Assembly: GCA_050014015.1 (NCBI GenBank)
Contig: JBEKEC010000013.1
Location: forward strand, 21,000-84,999
DNA length: 64,000 nt
Reading direction: 5' to 3'
From: PALSA-1353 sp050014015
GTDB taxonomy: Bacteria > Planctomycetota > Phycisphaerae > Tepidisphaerales > Tepidisphaeraceae
Position numbers and translations under genes: made by a program. Positions within the stretch are counted from its first letter, which is position 1. Every line of letters begins with the position of its first letter. The notes beneath the pieces are model-generated. The model did no database searches. It was not told the origin of the DNA and saw nothing but the letters and a program-made list of their open reading frames with translations. This document shows, piece by piece, positions 9,337-17,596 of this stretch.

Positions 9337-9594
9337 CTATTCAAATGAGAACTGAGTTGACCCGTCACGCATAATCTCAACCGACACCCCGAGTAAGCCC
9401 TTTTCTTCGATTACATCTATGCCCTCTTTCGCAATAAGCTCGGACAGTTCAAATTGGTCACGAGGTAGCTTCGCAAGCTGATATGCAAGTCTCACTGGCA
9501 GCTTGAGTTTCTTGGGCGGATGACCGTGCTCATCGTGGAACGCGGCCTCAGCGTCAATGATTGAATGCCAAGTTTCCAATGCGCTCATGGGCAT
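9337..9594 (-). CDS. Small acidic protein of unknown function
   Basis: The product is about 85 residues from the ATG at 9594, or 90 from an in-frame TTG at 9609. It is acidic, with a mixed helix pattern (ALETWHSIIDAEAAFHDEHG, then PVRLAYQLAKLP and IAKEGIDVIEEKGLLG). A weak GGA lies upstream of the ATG. I recognise no family. Codon use looks ordinary and the frame is clean, so it is probably real. Confidence 0.5.
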   Translation of the reverse strand: MPMSALETWHSIIDAEAAFHDEHGHPPKKLKLPVRLAYQLAKLPRDQFELSELIAKEGIDVIEEKGLLGVSVEIMRDGSTQFSFE

Positions 9595-9609
9595 TGATTC
9601 CAGATTCAA

Positions 9610-10567
9610 GTGAAGTTGCCACGGCTGTCAAGGCCGGGCGCTGGAGCCTCATCCAGCGGCGACAGGCCAAGGGGATGGAACGCGGGGGCGATCGGCGAGC
9701 CAGGGCACCTTGCGAGGCAGCCGGGACGATCGGGACGGGCTGAGTGACGGTTGGCCAGGGGGATTGGTGCCACAGCAAGCAATCAATTGTCAAAGCGTCG
9801 CACAATCGTAAATGAAATGTCGCATAACTATGACGGACATGACAGGGTTTTCCATTCTCATCGTTGGACATCGAGTGACATCTTTGGACATTTGGCACCA
9901 GTTTCCGCGCTCAATCGGCGAGGCTGTTAGTCCAGGTAAGATCGTCTGACTGTGTGTCCTGGGTATTCTGGGTCTGGGAGGGTGGGAGAGTCTGGGAGAG
10001 TGTTTGAACCCCATGCTCCCACAAAAGTCTTATTCCTGACTGGACACCAGGAATACAGGGTGGCGGCTTGGGGCCAAAGTATCTCCCACACCCTCCCACT
10101 CTCCCAAATCGAGCAATTATACGATACGACTTTTTCGGCCCTCGGCATTCGTCACTCTGGATGGTTTGAATCGAATAATCCAGCTTTGACACTTATTACT
10201 TATCGCTGACTATCGTTCGATTATGATCCTCATCCACGGGCTTAGCAGCGCCCGTCACGGCGGCGATCCCTGCCCGTCCCCCATGGCCCGCAATACTTTG
10301 GCACTTGACCCGCAATTCACGACCCGTGTCGTTGCGGCGCATTGACGAGTTAACAGGCGGGGAATTGGGGCAGTAAACAGGTGAAAGGCGCGATCTAGCT
10401 GTCGGAGCAAAAACGTCATATCTTATTATAAGCACAATACTTCTGTTGTGTAAAGAGGGCCAATAATGTCATGCGCTCACATTCGTATAATCCTTCATCC
10501 AGATTGCGTTTATCCCGCAGATGGCCTGCCGGATGCCGCCAAGCTGGTTCAGAAATGAGGCCCGCTG
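9610..10567. other. Repeat-rich non-coding region; candidate replication origin
   Basis: No convincing gene is present in about 950 bases. Several structures stand out. The GGACAT motif is spaced irregularly at 9838-9893. A G-rich segment (9973-10001, units of CTGGGAG and GTGGGAGAG) is matched by a C-rich inverse segment (10082-10107). A hairpin, TATTCCTG/CAGGAATA, sits between them (10031-10055). Near 10424-10452 there are small palindromes (CTTATTATAAG, CACAA...TTGTG). The position just upstream of the primase-helicase genes makes an origin or a regulatory region plausible (inference). Confidence 0.5.
9973..10107. repeat. G-rich inverted repeat flanking an 8-bp hairpin
   Basis: The left arm reads GGGAGGGTGGGAGAGTCTGG and GGAGAG. 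The right arm is its approximate reverse complement (TCTCCCACACCCTCCCACTC). Between the arms lies the stem TATTCCTG...CAGGAATA. The G runs on one strand could also form a quadruplex. It is unlike anything else in the window. Confidence 0.6.
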
Positions 10568-10813
10568 ATGTCTGAGAAACAACCCCTCTACGGCCTGGCT
10601 GAAGTCGCCAAGCGGCTGCATGTCAAAGTCTCAACCGTCCTGTATGCCGTAAAGACCCGCGGCATCCAACCCTACGCGAAACTCTCCCGCGGCCGGGTCT
10701 ATGACGAGGCCGGCGTGCAGCAGATCGCCGTCGCCATCCTCGACGCCAAGAACGATCCCCGTGGCAACCGCAAGCCGAAAGCCGGCGAGACGCCGATCCC
10801 TGCCGTCGCGTGA
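10568..10813 (+). CDS. Small MerR/excisionase-type DNA-binding protein
   Basis: The 81-residue product opens with a winged-helix pattern (LYGLAEVAKRLHVKVSTVLY, then RVYDEAGVQQIA) like MerR-type or helix_turn_helix_17 excisionase domains, followed by a basic tail. GAGG lies upstream of the ATG. It directly precedes the primase-helicase and is probably in the same transcript. Its likely roles are control of replication or excision of the element (inference). The palindromes near 10430 could be its operator. Confidence 0.75.
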   Translation: MSEKQPLYGLAEVAKRLHVKVSTVLYAVKTRGIQPYAKLSRGRVYDEAGVQQIAVAILDAKNDPRGNRKPKAGETPIPAVA

Positions 10814-10852
10814 GCGTGGGCGCCGAATGAGCCTCATTGAAATGGATCAACA

Positions 10853-13438
10853 GTGAACGCCGAGCACCTTTCCAAAGACTTCTATGCCCACATGAAGCGG
10901 CTGGGCCACAACCCCAACTTGCCGGTGGAGTTTCGTCTTATCGACGCGGCCGGTGTCGTCGAGTCCCTGTGGTACAGGCCGGCCGACTTTGCCGCTCAGC
11001 ATGTCGTTGACGAGCTACTGACCCGCAATGAGCGCGGCTTCAATGTCTATTGCAATTTGAACCAACTGCCGGGCCGTGGCCAAAACAAGATCGCCGACAT
11101 AACTCAGTCATGCGTCCTCGCCGCCGAGTGGGACTTCAAGGGCGAGCCGTTCACAAACTGGACACCCCAGCAGAAACTTCAGCAGGCGAAGGATGCCATC
11201 AGGCGGGCCGACTTGCCCGAAGCCGGCGAGTACATGAACAGCGGGCACGGAATCTGGGCCATCTGGCCATTGACCGAACCCTGTGTGAACACGGGCATGT
11301 GGAAGAACGTGATGCTCGCCCTGTCCGCCGTTCTCGACAGTGACAAGGCAATCGCCGACGCGGCCAGAATTGGGCGGATTCCCGGCTTCCTTAACTTCAA
11401 AAAAGAATACGCGGAGCCGGCACAGAGTTGCATCGTAGAGCAGAGTGATGCCACGTTCTCATTCGCGGACTTGGTGGACCGCATCTCAAAGGCGCGAGCG
11501 GCTGGGATCGGAAGAAAAGACGATGCCGGCGGCGGAAATGTGGGAACGGCAACCCGCAAAGCCGCGGCTCCACTGCCCACGGAGATTCACGAAGGCGAGG
11601 GACGCGACAATGCCGTGACCAGCTTCGTCGGCTCAATCCACAACCGGCTGAACAACCGTGACAGCGAATTGGAACAGGCGAAAACTTTCAACCGGACCCA
11701 TTGCAAGCCGCCGCTGCCGGAATCGGACTTGATCCGAATTGTGAACAGCATCGGCAAGTACGAAGTCCCTGAACACGTTGCGGCCCGTTCCAAAAGGCCC
11801 CGCGTCATTCTCGGCACCGATGAGCAGCGGGTGACGGATGAAGTCATCGACGTATTAGCGACGGCGGACCCGGAACTTTATCGCCGCGGCAATCTTCTCG
11901 TGCGTGTGGTACGCGCCAAGGACCGTAGCAAACATGGCAACAAGGGCATAACGCGGCCAGCGGAGGCCCCGACGATTGCGGATGCTTCGGCATCGTGGGT
12001 TCGGGAACGAATCACGGCATTCGTCAATCTGCGGACTCGTGTTCCAACACAGCGAACGGGACCGGACGACACAAAGGATGCCCATCCGCCGGAATGGCTG
12101 TCCCAGCACATTATCGAACGCAAAACCTGGCCGGACGTTCGCCCCCTTGACGCTCTTTCGGATGTCCCGATCCTTCGGCCCGATGGCACGCTTCACCAGA
12201 AGTCCGGCTACGATCCTGAGTCGGGCGTGCTGTACCTGCCATCGGCTGACTTTCCCCTTGCCCCGGAAAACGCGACCCGCGAAGACGCGAAGGCCGCGGC
12301 CTTGCGGCTGCTGGACGTTTTCTGTGATTTTCCATTCGAGGCCCCTTGCCATCGTTCCGTGGCCCTGGCCGGCATCCTCACGCTGATTAGCCGCCATGCG
12401 ATCGCTGGCAATGTTCCTGTGTTCGCATGGGAGGCCAATACCCGCGGAGCGGGGAAGGGCCTTGGCTGCAATGTAACGTCGGCGATCGCCCTCGGGCGCC
12501 GCATGTCGGCCAGTGACTACACTCACGACACGGACGAGTTCAAGAAAAGACTCCTAGCCGTCGCCATCGCCGCCGATCCGGTTGTGCTCCTGGACAACGT
12601 GGAAGGAATGTTTGGAAACTCAGTCCTCAACGGGGCCATTACCAGTGAGCGAATCTCAGGACGGGTGCTTGGCCTATCGAAAAACGTGGATTTGCCGTTG
12701 CGAACCGTCTGGTTCGTCACCGGCAATAACATCGAAATGCGAGAGGAAATTGCACGGCGGACGCTGACCGTGCGGCTTGAGGCCGAACAAGAGAAGCCCG
12801 AATATCGCTCCGGCTTCAGGCACCCTGATTTGCTCGGCTGGGTGATGCAGAATCGAATTTCTTTGTTGATCGACGCCTTGACGATAGTGGGTGCCTACTG
12901 TCGGGCCGGAAAACCTGACCAGCAACTCACGCCATTCGGCTCATTTGAGGAATGGTCGGCACTGATCCGCAGTGCGATCGTGTGGTGCGGACTTGCCGAT
13001 CCCTGTGCGGCCGGCGGGACGCCCGTGCAGGACGAGACTCTTGAGGCCCTGAGTGAGTTCACCTCGGTTTGCCGGCGGCAACGCTATAGCACGAAAGAGT
13101 TGGACTTCAGGACTCTGGTGAACATTGCGTCCTCCAACCTGAGTCCCGATTCAGCCGCGGGAGAATTGCGAACGGCTTTGCAGGGCCTGGCGGGCTATCC
13201 GTCCAACAAAATGCCTTCAAACATTGCGTTGGGTAAGTGCCTACGCCGATTCCGCAACAAGCGCTTTGACGGCAACCTGAACTGGCGGATCGTGCCATCG
13301 ACCCATCACGGCGGAAACAAATGGAGGCTCTATGTGGGGAACGAGCCGGACAAGGGACTGCCGGAGAATGGAGAGATTTCACAGGCCAGCGAACAAATGG
13401 AATTTGCCGCCGATTCACACAATGAGATGGCAATATGA
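10853..13438 (+). CDS. Primase-helicase replication protein of the integrative element
   Basis: The 861-residue protein has three parts. Residues 1-215 resemble archaeo-eukaryotic (RepB/Prim-Pol-like) primases, with acidic residues in AAEWDFKGE (Glu92, Asp94) and an SGHGIW motif (130-135). Residues about 240-305 match a primase C-terminal PriCT-1 helical domain (GRDNAV...HCKPPLPESDLIRIV). The C-terminal half is a P-loop ATPase with a degenerate Walker A (ANTRGAGKGL, near 527), a Walker B (VVLLDNVEG, near 577) and a sensor-like VTGNN (near 621), as in SF3-like plasmid and phage helicases. It would prime and unwind the excised element. The start is a GTG. It has no neighbouring polymerase gene. 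Confidence 0.82.
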   Translation: MNAEHLSKDFYAHMKRLGHNPNLPVEFRLIDAAGVVESLWYRPADFAAQHVVDELLTRNERGFNVYCNLNQLPGRGQNKIADITQSCVLAAEWDFKGEPFTNWTPQQKLQQAKDAIRRADLPEAGEYMNSGHGIWAIWPLTEPCVNTGMWKNVMLALSAVLDSDKAIADAARIGRIPGFLNFKKEYAEPAQSCIVEQSDATFSFADLVDRISKARAAGIGRKDDAGGGNVGTATRKAAAPLPTEIHEGEGRDNAVTSFVGSIHNRLNNRDSELEQAKTFNRTHCKPPLPESDLIRIVNSIGKYEVPEHVAARSKRPRVILGTDEQRVTDEVIDVLATADPELYRRGNLLVRVVRAKDRSKHGNKGITRPAEAPTIADASASWVRERITAFVNLRTRVPTQRTGPDDTKDAHPPEWLSQHIIERKTWPDVRPLDALSDVPILRPDGTLHQKSGYDPESGVLYLPSADFPLAPENATREDAKAAALRLLDVFCDFPFEAPCHRSVALAGILTLISRHAIAGNVPVFAWEANTRGAGKGLGCNVTSAIALGRRMSASDYTHDTDEFKKRLLAVAIAADPVVLLDNVEGMFGNSVLNGAITSERISGRVLGLSKNVDLPLRTVWFVTGNNIEMREEIARRTLTVRLEAEQEKPEYRSGFRHPDLLGWVMQNRISLLIDALTIVGAYCRAGKPDQQLTPFGSFEEWSALIRSAIVWCGLADPCAAGGTPVQDETLEALSEFTSVCRRQRYSTKELDFRTLVNIASSNLSPDSAAGELRTALQGLAGYPSNKMPSNIALGKCLRRFRNKRFDGNLNWRIVPSTHHGGNKWRLYVGNEPDKGLPENGEISQASEQMEFAADSHNEMAI

Positions 13439-13530
13439 CTCAGGCGAAATATCTGAACTAATTTGTCCCATCCGCGTGTGCGGTTGGGCGGGAGAGATGG
13501 AACTTGTGAGGCACATTATGAAAGGTCGTT

Positions 13531-13779
13531 ATGCCTCGCGCATCATCGCCCATCGCCGTGTTTGATTTGCCCAAGATTGCATCGCTCAGAGAAAAGGCCC
13601 TGGCGGCCCGGAAGCTATGCGAAGCCGCCACGAAACAGGCCAACGCGGCCGGGAAGAAGTATTGCGCCGCCGTAGCCGCTGTGGATCGGGAATTGGATAA
13701 ACACATTGTCCCGCACGGCTGCCATGTTGACCCCGACACGGGCCATGTGGTTGAGAATTTTGACGACGACCAGACCTGA
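13531..13779 (+). CDS. Small basic/helical protein, unknown
   Basis: The 82-residue product has a central Ala/Lys-rich amphipathic helix (REKALAARKLCEAATKQANA) and an acidic C-terminal tail (ENFDDDQT). The ATG is preceded by GAAAGG. It ends two bases before the next ATG, so the two are almost certainly co-translated. I recognise no family. It is part of the replication module by position. Confidence 0.6.
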   Translation: MPRASSPIAVFDLPKIASLREKALAARKLCEAATKQANAAGKKYCAAVAAVDRELDKHIVPHGCHVDPDTGHVVENFDDDQT

Positions 13780-13781
13780 CT

Positions 13782-14786
13782 ATGCCCTACGATGAGATCG
13801 AATCCGTTGAGGACGTGGACTATAACACGACTCTAATTTCGTTGTTGCGGCAAATCCCCGCTGCCTCTCGGCAGACAATCTCTCTCCGCGTGGCCGGCCG
13901 CACTTGGCAAGTGTCGCCTTGTGACGTGAAACGGAATCGAGATGGGGCGATCTACTTGGACGATGACGGCATGGAGTATTCTTTCCTTGGCGTCTTGACA
14001 AGGCAACTCAGACGCAAATGCAAAGAGACCGGCCAGCCGATTGAAGTGGCCCTGGCCAGCGCTCCAGTCTTCGGCGGCAGGATCGTCGAGGAAGCGATCG
14101 CGGCGTTCTACGCGATCGTGGTTGATTTCCCGTCCAGTGAAACCTATCTCGCATCGTGCCCCGCGGTGTTGCCGCCGACATTTGCCGCAATCGACTCAGC
14201 GGGGAAGGTCCACGGCTGGTTTGTTTTCGTCCGGCCCGTGAAGGCACGGGAACTTGCCCCGGAGGACTACCGCCGCAACGCCCGTGAGCTTGCGGCCCAT
14301 GTAGGTGGGACCGCCAATGAGATTCTGTGGGCGATCGTGCCCGATCGAGACGATCAAATCCTAGCCGGCTCAGGGCAACGCTTCTCGCTTTCCGACCTGA
14401 CGTTTCACGTCGATTACCTCCAGCAGTTTTTCGAGAGCCTGGCATCATGCGGCACGTTGCCGGGGTCCACGGCCCGGAGTCCCGAGCGCTGCCCGGCACA
14501 GGCCATATTTTCCGCGATGCGATCGCTGCCCGGCTTGGAGAATGAAACGGACCCGATCCTGGCTGGCCATCTCAAAGCGCTCGGCTGTGAACGCCGGAGC
14601 AATGGCGTGCAGCGCTTCTACAAGTTCCCGCCGCTCAATCGGTTTCGGAAGCTCGTTCAATGGCGGTGGAGCACGGCCATTGAATGGAATCAGTCAGTGG
14701 GGGAGTGGAGAATCGCTCCCCCACTTGGGGAAATCGAGGGGAATCCGACAAAAAGCACCTCGGGGAGTGCCCTTGGGTCAGCCTGA
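13782..14786 (+). CDS. Element protein of unknown function, possibly degenerate primase-like
   Basis: The 334-residue product follows the small gene by two bases and the primase-helicase by about 340. The central stretch (AFYAIVVDF..., AAIDSAGKVHGWFVFVRPVK, ELAAHVGGTANEILWAIVPD) has the alternating strand pattern and HGWF element seen in archaeo-eukaryotic primase-like folds. It lacks the paired acidic motif, so this is only a suggestion. The last residues (TKSTSGSALGSA) and the bases after the stop recur as a decayed copy at 15781-15834. Confidence 0.6.
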   Translation: MPYDEIESVEDVDYNTTLISLLRQIPAASRQTISLRVAGRTWQVSPCDVKRNRDGAIYLDDDGMEYSFLGVLTRQLRRKCKETGQPIEVALASAPVFGGRIVEEAIAAFYAIVVDFPSSETYLASCPAVLPPTFAAIDSAGKVHGWFVFVRPVKARELAPEDYRRNARELAAHVGGTANEILWAIVPDRDDQILAGSGQRFSLSDLTFHVDYLQQFFESLASCGTLPGSTARSPERCPAQAIFSAMRSLPGLENETDPILAGHLKALGCERRSNGVQRFYKFPPLNRFRKLVQWRWSTAIEWNQSVGEWRIAPPLGEIEGNPTKSTSGSALGSA

Positions 14787-14806
14787 TGGCCGATGCCTCC
14801 GTTGAA
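14751..14806. repeat. Imperfect direct repeat, copy 1
   Basis: The segment contains CTCGGGGAGTGCCC and ATGGCCGATGCCTCCG and covers the 3' end of the preceding gene plus downstream bases. A diverged copy lies at 15781-15834 in the same orientation. The two bracket a two-gene minus-strand cassette (14823-15624). Confidence 0.7.
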
Positions 14807-14822
14807 GCAGGCCGGCAAAACC

Positions 14823-15269
14823 CTACGGGTCTGCGGTCGGGGGCGGCACTAATCGCCAGTTTCCATTTGTGGTTATCGCGTAAGACTTCCAGTGCGTATC
14901 GCCCTCGCAACAGCGGCGCACGTCTGGATCGTCTCTGTCCAGAACACGCACCCACGATCCCTCAACGCGAAACCATGCAACATCTACATGAACGAGATAA
15001 GACACGGGCAGCCGATAGATGGTGACGGGATCGTTCGCATTCGTGGAGAAGTCGGGATCAAATTCCGGGTTCTGATACAGTACAGCATGAGCGGTTCGAG
15101 AAGCGTTCACGGCGTCGATGTATTCCTGTCTCTGCGCGCGTGCCCGCTCCAAATAGATGAACGCCGTCGCAAAGGACGCCGCCAGAACAGACACGGGAAT
15201 CAAGGCCCACAGCCACTTGGGGAAGGCCGCTTTTTCGCGGCGGTCAATCTCGGCAATGGTCAAATCCAT
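14823..15269 (-). CDS. Single-pass membrane protein, unknown
   Basis: From the ATG at 15269, which has GGGGAA at good spacing, the product is 148 residues. A short basic N-terminus (EIDRREKAAFPKW) leads into one transmembrane helix (LWALIPVSVLAASFATAFIY), then an extracytoplasmic domain with a Cys pair (RRCCEGD). The open frame extends upstream to 15365, but that extension has no ribosome-binding site and overlaps the neighbouring gene. No family is recognised. It is convergent with the preceding plus-strand gene. Confidence 0.6.
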   Translation of the reverse strand: MDLTIAEIDRREKAAFPKWLWALIPVSVLAASFATAFIYLERARAQRQEYIDAVNASRTAHAVLYQNPEFDPDFSTNANDPVTIYRLPVSYLVHVDVAWFRVEGSWVRVLDRDDPDVRRCCEGDTHWKSYAITTNGNWRLVPPPTADP

Positions 15270-15333
15270 GACTTGATTTCCCCCTGCCTTATCGCTTGTC
15301 GCTGTTGATCCATTGCACGTCATGGTGGCGGCC

Positions 15334-15624
15334 CTACCGCCGATCTTCCCGGTCCAAGCCAGCATTGCCGTTTGCTTGATCCATCAGTGCGTTCATGCTT
15401 TTAGGGGTAAGTGGTGGGATAGGATTTTCGGATAACGCTTCCGGGATGGGGCGGTTTTGGGGCGTTACATGGGCATTCGACAGGATCGTCAGAAGATCAG
15501 CCGAAACGGGCGACAGCACAGTTGCCGATGCAGGCGGAGGTGTTCGCTGGCCAGTGAATTCCGCGACGGCTACCGCAATCAAACAGACGGGCACGGCAGT
15601 CCAACCAATTGATTTATGTTTCAT
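15334..15624 (-). CDS. Small secreted or anchored protein, unknown
   Basis: The 96-residue product starts with a basic, hydrophobic leader (MKHKSIGWTAVPVCLIAVAV) that is either a signal peptide or an anchor. A Pro-rich polar region follows (PPPASATVLSPV...). A strong GGGGAGG lies seven bases before the ATG. It is the upstream gene of a two-gene minus-strand unit with the membrane protein at 14823-15269. The function is unknown. Confidence 0.6.
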   Translation of the reverse strand: MKHKSIGWTAVPVCLIAVAVAEFTGQRTPPPASATVLSPVSADLLTILSNAHVTPQNRPIPEALSENPIPPLTPKSMNALMDQANGNAGLDREDRR

Positions 15625-15780
15625 GGCTGATCCTCCCCTTCAGCGTCATCGGCCACTTGAGCGGGCAGGTTGAGACGCGCGGCAGGTCGGAGAAAAGCGA
15701 AGCACCCCGCGGTATTGCCTGAAGACAGACACCAGCAACAGACACGTCAATGCCTGGGGCAGCGAAGGCAAACATTGTGA

Positions 15781-15834
15781 AAAGCGTCTCGGGGAGTGCC
15801 CCGCATCAAGTCAAATGGCCGATGCCTCCGCTGA
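15781..15834. repeat. Imperfect direct repeat, copy 2 (decayed 3' end of an element gene)
   Basis: The segment matches 14751-14806 with scattered differences (shared CTCGGGGAGTGCCC and ATGGCCGATGCCTCCG). The frame KSVSGSA corresponds to KSTSGSA near the end of the 334-residue element protein. No other part of that gene is present here. The rest of 15625-15845 holds nothing I can identify. Confidence 0.65.
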
Positions 15835-15845
15835 AATCGCCGCAA

Positions 15846-16487
15846 CTAGACGGCAGTGTTTCGCTGGCGGCGACGGAATAGGAGCAATGCGAATCCAAAC
15901 AGGCCAAGGCTGCCCGGCTCCGGCACCACTTGGACCACGCCATACACTGGCCCCCATGCGTACTGCGTTCCGCTGTTGTTGTAGGGGTCACTGACATCGG
16001 GGACATCGTTCCATGTCCCCGCTGGCCCGGCCGGAACACCTGGCCCTCCGGAAATCTCCGCCGGATACATCTCGGTCCAAAACTCATCGCCTCCCTCATT
16101 GTTTGGCTCGCCCGCGTTCCAGTTGGTGTAATTGACCGGCTCCCCGTCCACCCAAACGAAATTGGACGCATGACTGCCACCGTTCTTGTCCTGAGATGGA
16201 TCGGTGAATCCGATCAACAGAAACCGCTCCACGCCGCCGTAGCCGCCGAACGTGTTGAGAATCCAGTTATTCTCTGCCGCGTTTTCAACTGTCGCCAAGT
16301 TTCCACCCATTGATTGAGCCGTGGCCTGGGCATCGGTCCAGTCGCTATTATTCAACAGGTAATAGCTGTAGCCGTTCGCGGGATCGACGACCGGGCCGTC
16401 CAGCACCGTCCCGATTGCGGCTGGCGATGAAAGGCCCATCAGCGTGAATGTCGCGGCAATGATGCTCACAATGCGTTTCATGTTCAT
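15846..16487 (-). CDS. C-type lectin-domain protein with PEP-CTERM tail
   Basis: The 213-residue product has a signal peptide (MKRIVSIIAATFTLMGLSSP, cleavage near AAIG). It then has a C-type lectin-like domain (GYSYYLLNNSDWTDAQATAQ, then GGNLATVENAAENNWI, FVWVDGEPVNYTNWNAGEPN and TWNDVP, close to the EPN and WND calcium/sugar motifs of this fold). The end is a PEP-CTERM signal (VVPEPGS, hydrophobic helix, FRRRQR). It is probably a cell-surface carbohydrate-binding protein sorted by exosortase. It lies inside the mobile element next to a second PEP-CTERM gene, so both look like cargo. Confidence 0.85.
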   Translation of the reverse strand: MNMKRIVSIIAATFTLMGLSSPAAIGTVLDGPVVDPANGYSYYLLNNSDWTDAQATAQSMGGNLATVENAAENNWILNTFGGYGGVERFLLIGFTDPSQDKNGGSHASNFVWVDGEPVNYTNWNAGEPNNEGGDEFWTEMYPAEISGGPGVPAGPAGTWNDVPDVSDPYNNSGTQYAWGPVYGVVQVVPEPGSLGLFGFALLLFRRRQRNTAV

Positions 16488-16551
16488 GGAAAATCCTTGA
16501 ATGGCGATGCTTAGGCTGCTGCCCCGGTCCCAACCTGATGATCGCTGCCGG

Positions 16552-17199
16552 CTATCGGCGGCGCCCGCGGCGGACCAGAATCAATGAGCCGATGATGGAC
16601 AGCAAGCCGACACACGATGGCTCGGGAATAGTCGTGTACGTCCCCGAGACGCCGCCCACAAACAGCCCCGTGGGGCCTCCATCGTTGTAGACCTGAAAGA
16701 CAAGTGTGTTGGTCCCCACCAGCACGTCACCGCCTCCGAAGCTGATGGGTATGTAGTTGTAAGGGTAAAAGCCGCCGTATGGAGGCACTCCCAACGATTC
16801 GCCGTTCAAGAAAATCGCGTCTCCCGGATCGTCGGTGCCTACATAAGCGGAGATCGCCACAGAATCGGCTCCGCTCGGCAACGTGAACGTCGTGAGATAG
16901 TCATAGTATCCTATGGGCATAAAATAGTTGGTGTATCCCGCACTCGGCGTAATCCACGCTGCCGTTGCTGTGCCGGGAAACCAGTAAGGCGAATTGTATA
17001 CCGTTGTGCTGCTGGCAACCGAACCGTCACTGCCGGTAATGATCGTGTAATGCGGATCAGGCGACGTGCCGTTGGGGAGCGCTACGCCATTGTTTCCGAC
17101 GCCGGTATCGAACAGGTCCGTGATAGTGCCCGCCGATAACGGCACCGTCCAGAGAATCAACACGCCGGCAATGATGCCCAGCGATCGTCCAGTGCCCAT
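16552..17199 (-). CDS. PEP-CTERM envelope protein
   Basis: The 215-residue product has a signal peptide (LGIIAGVLILWTVPLSAG). A beta-rich domain follows, with Gly/Asn/Tyr-rich segments (AISAYVGTDDPGDAIFLNGE, then VLVGTNTLVFQVYNDGG) like the jelly-roll modules seen in planctomycete PEP-CTERM proteins. It ends with IPEPS, a hydrophobic helix and RRGRRR. The substrate is unknown. It is just upstream of the lectin-type gene on the same strand and may be co-transcribed. Confidence 0.8.
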   Translation of the reverse strand: MGTGRSLGIIAGVLILWTVPLSAGTITDLFDTGVGNNGVALPNGTSPDPHYTIITGSDGSVASSTTVYNSPYWFPGTATAAWITPSAGYTNYFMPIGYYDYLTTFTLPSGADSVAISAYVGTDDPGDAIFLNGESLGVPPYGGFYPYNYIPISFGGGDVLVGTNTLVFQVYNDGGPTGLFVGGVSGTYTTIPEPSCVGLLSIIGSLILVRRGRRR

Positions 17200-17325
17200 G
17201 ATCGAACCTTTCGTATCGGCGACGTTGGGCGATCATCGGACACGGGAGCGGCGTTGCTCCAATGCGGCGGACGTGAAATGTTTATCAGACCGGCCGCCCG
17301 GCCACTGAAACCACTCACGGATGAA

Positions 17326-17341
17326 GTGTAAGATATTACAC
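17326..17341. promoter_or_regulatory. Candidate operator palindrome
   Basis: GTGTAA-GATA-TTACAC is a six-base-arm palindrome 36 bases before the start of the Xre-family gene and 126 bases before the divergent PEP-CTERM gene. Xre/Cro-type regulators commonly bind such sites next to their own gene, so autoregulation is plausible (inference). Confidence 0.5.
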
Positions 17342-17377
17342 TGACCGCACCTACCGCTACGGCTACTGTGCTCGGTA

Positions 17378-17587
17378 GTGCTAAAAGACGAATTGAAAAA
17401 AGTGCGGATCGCGGCCGGGCTGACTCAGGAGCAGCTTGCGGCCAAGGCGAGGGTATCGAGAGAGTATGTAAATTATATCGAGCGGGGAAAGTCCGATCCG
17501 ACTGTAAAAATGTTCGTCAAGCTGTGCAAGGCCACGGGGACTTACGCACCGGACGTGCTGATGCGGATCGTGCCCAGGGCGAAGTAA
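17378..17587 (+). CDS. Xre/HTH_3-family transcriptional regulator
   Basis: The 69-residue product is almost entirely a lambda-repressor-like helix-turn-helix (VRIAAGLTQEQLAAKARVSR, then EYVNYIERGKSDPT). It starts at a GTG. A palindrome upstream (17326-17341) is a candidate operator. It is divergent from the PEP-CTERM cargo pair and converges, with nine bases between, on the winged-helix gene of the nucleotidyltransferase module. It could regulate element genes or act as an antitoxin-like regulator. Confidence 0.85.
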   Translation: MLKDELKKVRIAAGLTQEQLAAKARVSREYVNYIERGKSDPTVKMFVKLCKATGTYAPDVLMRIVPRAK

Positions 17588-17596
17588 TGCCGCGCA

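Noticed and set aside
9911..10192. Minus-strand frames of 73-93 residues
   Set aside because: They are generated by the G-rich inverted repeats and have no ribosome-binding sites or family resemblance.
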